DNA of 64,000 bases from Qaidamihabitans albus. Its GTDB lineage: Bacteria; Actinomycetota; Actinomycetes; Mycobacteriales; Pseudonocardiaceae. The position numbers and the translations under genes are program-made. The stretch spans positions 62,001 through 126,000 of the forward strand of contig NZ_JAEHOB010000011.1 in the NCBI RefSeq assembly GCF_016464705.1, in the 5' to 3' direction. Of this stretch, positions 62,158 through 64,000 are shown piece after piece. Every line of letters starts with the position of its first letter. Position 1 is the stretch's first letter. The notes under the pieces are model-generated. The model was not told the origin of the DNA, made no database searches, and saw nothing but the letters and a program-made list of their open reading frames with translations.

Positions 62158-63662
62158 CCGCGCAGGGCCCGGCGGTCGAGCTTGCCGTTGACCGTGCGCG
62201 GAAGCTCGTCGAGGAAGCGGATGTCGCGCGGGTACTTGTGCCCGGCGAGGCGCTCGCGCGCGTACTCGCGCAGGTCGTCGGCCCGCACCGCGGCACCCGC
62301 GCGCAGCACCACGAAGGCGCGTGGCCGGGTCAGGCCGTCCTCGGTGTAGCCGAGCACGGCGCAGTCGACCACGTCCGGGTGGCCGAGCAGGCAATCCTCG
62401 ATCTCGCTCGGAGCCACGAAGATCCCGGCCACCTTCAGCAGGTCGTCGGCCCGTCCGTGGTGCCGGAAGAACCCGTCGGCGTCGCGGCTGAACAGGTCGC
62501 CGGTGTGCACGGCGCCACCGCGGAACGTCTCCGCCGACTTCTCCGGCGCCCGCCAGTACTCCCGCGCCATCGTGGGCCCGCCGACCTCCAGTACGCCGAC
62601 CTCGCCGTCCGGCAGTTCTGCCCCCACCTCGTCGACCACGCGCGCCGTGTACCCCGGGACGGGGCGCCCGAGACTGCCGTGGCGCGCCTGGCCCGGCCGG
62701 TTCGAGAGGTAGATGTGGTAAAGCTCCGACGAGCCGATCCCGTCCACGACCGGGACGCCGAAAGCCTTGTCCCACTTGCGATGCAGCTCGGCGGGCAGCG
62801 CCTCGCCCGCCGAGGTGCACAGGCGCAGGCAGCTCAGGTCCTGTGCCGCCGCGGCCGGATGGGCGGCCATCGCGCTCATCATCGTCGGCACGTTGACCAG
62901 GATCGTGGGCCGGTGCCGCGCGATCAGCTCGAACAGTCGCTCCGGCGTGCTGCGCTCCCCGAACACGATCCCGGCGCCACCGACACCGAACGGAAACATC
63001 GCGACCAGGTCGCGCGCGTAGCCGAAGAAGAGCTTCGGCACGGCGAGCACGACGTCGTCGGCCGTCAGCCCCAGCACGTCGAGCGCGTAGCGGCGGAAGC
63101 TCTCGACCGGGCTCGTGGCCGTGTGCACGCACGCCTTCGGCGCTCCCGTGCTGCCAGTGGTGAACTTCCAGATCGCCATGTCGTCGGCATCCACCGGGGC
63201 GGCCGTCAGCTCCGCCGGTGCCCGCTCGACGAGTGTCCAGAAGGGACTCTCGTTCCCCCGTAGCTCCTCGCCCGGCACTCCGGTGACCAGTAACCGCACC
63301 GAGTCGCCCGCCGCCTCCCGCACGGCGTCGAGCGTGACCGCGTCGACCACCACCACGCTCGCCCCGGTGTAGTCGAGGAAGTAGGCGTAGTCCTTCGGCT
63401 GCAGGAACGTGTACACCTCGGCGGTCACCGCACCGATCTTCTGCGCACCGTACCAGCTCGCGACGAACTCGACGCCGTCACTCAGTGCCAGTAGCACGCG
63501 CTGTCCACTCAGGACACCCATTTCACGCAGCACGTGGCCGGTTCGGTTGGCCAGCCCGGCCAGCTCCGCGTAACTCCAGGCGGAGTCCCCGCACAGCAGC
63601 GCGGTGCGTCCGCCGCGGCCCTTGTCCAGGTTGCGGTCGAGGAAGTAGGAGGTGATGTTCAT
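62154..63662 (-). CDS. Benzoate-CoA ligase-type acyl-CoA synthetase
   Basis: 502-residue ANL adenylate-forming enzyme: P-loop FTTGSTGAPKACVHT, LFFGYARDLVAMFPFGVGGAGIVF (benzoate-CoA ligase group), GSSELYHIYLSNRPG, TGDLFSRDADGFFRHHGRADD and C-terminal catalytic Lys in TVNGKLDRRAL. It probably activates an aromatic acid (benzoate, aminobenzoate or similar). Start overlaps the creatininase gene stop (ATGA). The rest of the pathway presumably lies to the right. Confidence 0.92.
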   Translation of the reverse strand: MNITSYFLDRNLDKGRGGRTALLCGDSAWSYAELAGLANRTGHVLREMGVLSGQRVLLALSDGVEFVASWYGAQKIGAVTAEVYTFLQPKDYAYFLDYTGASVVVVDAVTLDAVREAAGDSVRLLVTGVPGEELRGNESPFWTLVERAPAELTAAPVDADDMAIWKFTTGSTGAPKACVHTATSPVESFRRYALDVLGLTADDVVLAVPKLFFGYARDLVAMFPFGVGGAGIVFGERSTPERLFELIARHRPTILVNVPTMMSAMAAHPAAAAQDLSCLRLCTSAGEALPAELHRKWDKAFGVPVVDGIGSSELYHIYLSNRPGQARHGSLGRPVPGYTARVVDEVGAELPDGEVGVLEVGGPTMAREYWRAPEKSAETFRGGAVHTGDLFSRDADGFFRHHGRADDLLKVAGIFVAPSEIEDCLLGHPDVVDCAVLGYTEDGLTRPRAFVVLRAGAAVRADDLREYARERLAGHKYPRDIRFLDELPRTVNGKLDRRALRG

Positions 63663-64000
63663 GCCAGTTCCCGGATCGCCTCGACGAGCATCGTGGTCAG
63701 CGTGTCGAAGGTGGCCGCCCCCTCGGCCGCGCTCGCCTCGGCGGGCGCACCGCAGTAGGCCTCTTCCATCCCCATCGCGAGGAAGTCGGCGTCGCCCCGC
63801 GCCAGCGCGGCCGGCATGTCCACCGGCACCCTTGGCAGCGCGCGCATCCGGTCCGTGTCAACCAGGTCCGGCCGCTGCGCCAGTACCAGCGAGGTCTCGT
63901 AACGGCCCGCGTGGCACTCGCCGGCACGGAACTCCTCGGTGAGCCGCTCGGCGTTGCGCCGCCGCACCAGGTCGAGGTGCCCGATCCGCTGGCCGCGCGA
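63659..64000 (-). CDS. Creatininase-family protein (partial, N-terminus off right edge)
   Basis: At least 113 C-terminal residues: IGHLDLVRRRNAERLTEEFRAGECHAGRYETSLVLAQRPDLVD and AIRELA at the end. HAGRYETSLVLA is the creatininase-fold segment with a metal-binding Glu (usually HAGxxETS). Relatives cleave amide or ring bonds (creatinine amidohydrolase, MftE-like). Operon partner of the aryl-CoA ligase; in actinobacteria such pairs occur in aromatic-acid clusters. Confidence 0.85.
   Translation of the reverse strand, partial: SRGQRIGHLDLVRRRNAERLTEEFRAGECHAGRYETSLVLAQRPDLVDTDRMRALPRVPVDMPAALARGDADFLAMGMEEAYCGAPAEASAAEGAATFDTLTTMLVEAIRELA

Noticed and set aside
61210-63132. Long minus-strand frame spanning the CoA ligase and acyltransferase
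   Set aside because: Its composition is Arg/Gly/Ala-rich out-of-frame reading of the real ligase; no family motifs.

Overview
The window is high-GC DNA with GTG/TTG starts, overlapping ATGA/GTGA gene junctions and many start codons only 6-8 nt behind a TANNNT box (probable leaderless genes). Together with a RamB-type regulator beside aceA and a block matching the M. tuberculosis Rv3026c-Rv3032 neighbourhood, this points to an actinobacterium, probably Pseudonocardiales (Amycolatopsis/Saccharomonospora-like). The genus is inference. Almost all of it reads as chromosomal housekeeping and regulatory DNA. Clear mobile DNA is limited to an eroded transposase scar at 50.6-51.2 kb.

Layout. 0-9 kb: a corrinoid-type binding lipoprotein under a cobalamin riboswitch (left edge), manA with a LacI regulator, an ABC-2 exporter, small membrane and thiamine-binding proteins, and a CnoX/YbbN-like thioredoxin. 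8.5-16.6 kb: a zinc metallopeptidase, glucan phosphorylase, ABC ATPase, enoyl-CoA hydratase and two methyltransferases. 16.5-25 kb: two small ArsR operons, TrmO/AAC(3), an oxidoreductase, a broken monooxygenase gene, an alpha/beta hydrolase and a LysR regulator. 25-36 kb: an orphan LysR effector domain, a 941-residue LuxR-LAL regulator, an FMN reductase/MFS operon, a MarR regulator with a beta-propeller glycosidase-like protein, and a UvrA-like ABC protein. 36-44 kb: a NarL-type two-component system, a PadR/HAAS pair, an NlpC/P60 hydrolase and a nucleoside hydrolase. 43-48 kb: the glyoxylate shunt, ramB <-> aceA-aceB. 48-51 kb: small regulator/enzyme pairs and the IS scar. 51-58 kb: a glucan or methylglucose-polysaccharide-like block (GT4 glycosyltransferase, GH57 branching enzyme, methyltransferase) interrupted by a GH2 glycosidase and a Lys-rich secreted protein, plus a 59-residue protein and DegV. 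58-62 kb: etfBA and an OlsB/OlsA-like acyltransferase pair. 62-64 kb: an aryl-CoA ligase and a creatininase-family gene running off the right edge.

The most unusual feature is a family of about 46-bp palindromes (eight copies plus one fragment) with conserved tips (CTCGTGAGTG / CACTCACGAG) and a conserved centre (GAGTTCTAACTC). Seven of the eight full copies lie where two convergent genes end (one of these partners is a gene remnant), and the elements often supply the flanking stop codons themselves. They look like bidirectional terminators that may also be mobile palindromic repeats. A second palindrome family (two copies), a 30-bp repeat resembling a gene start, and a 21-bp array translated into an acyltransferase tail add to the repeat content. 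Regulatory palindromes are well preserved next to most regulator genes and are listed individually.
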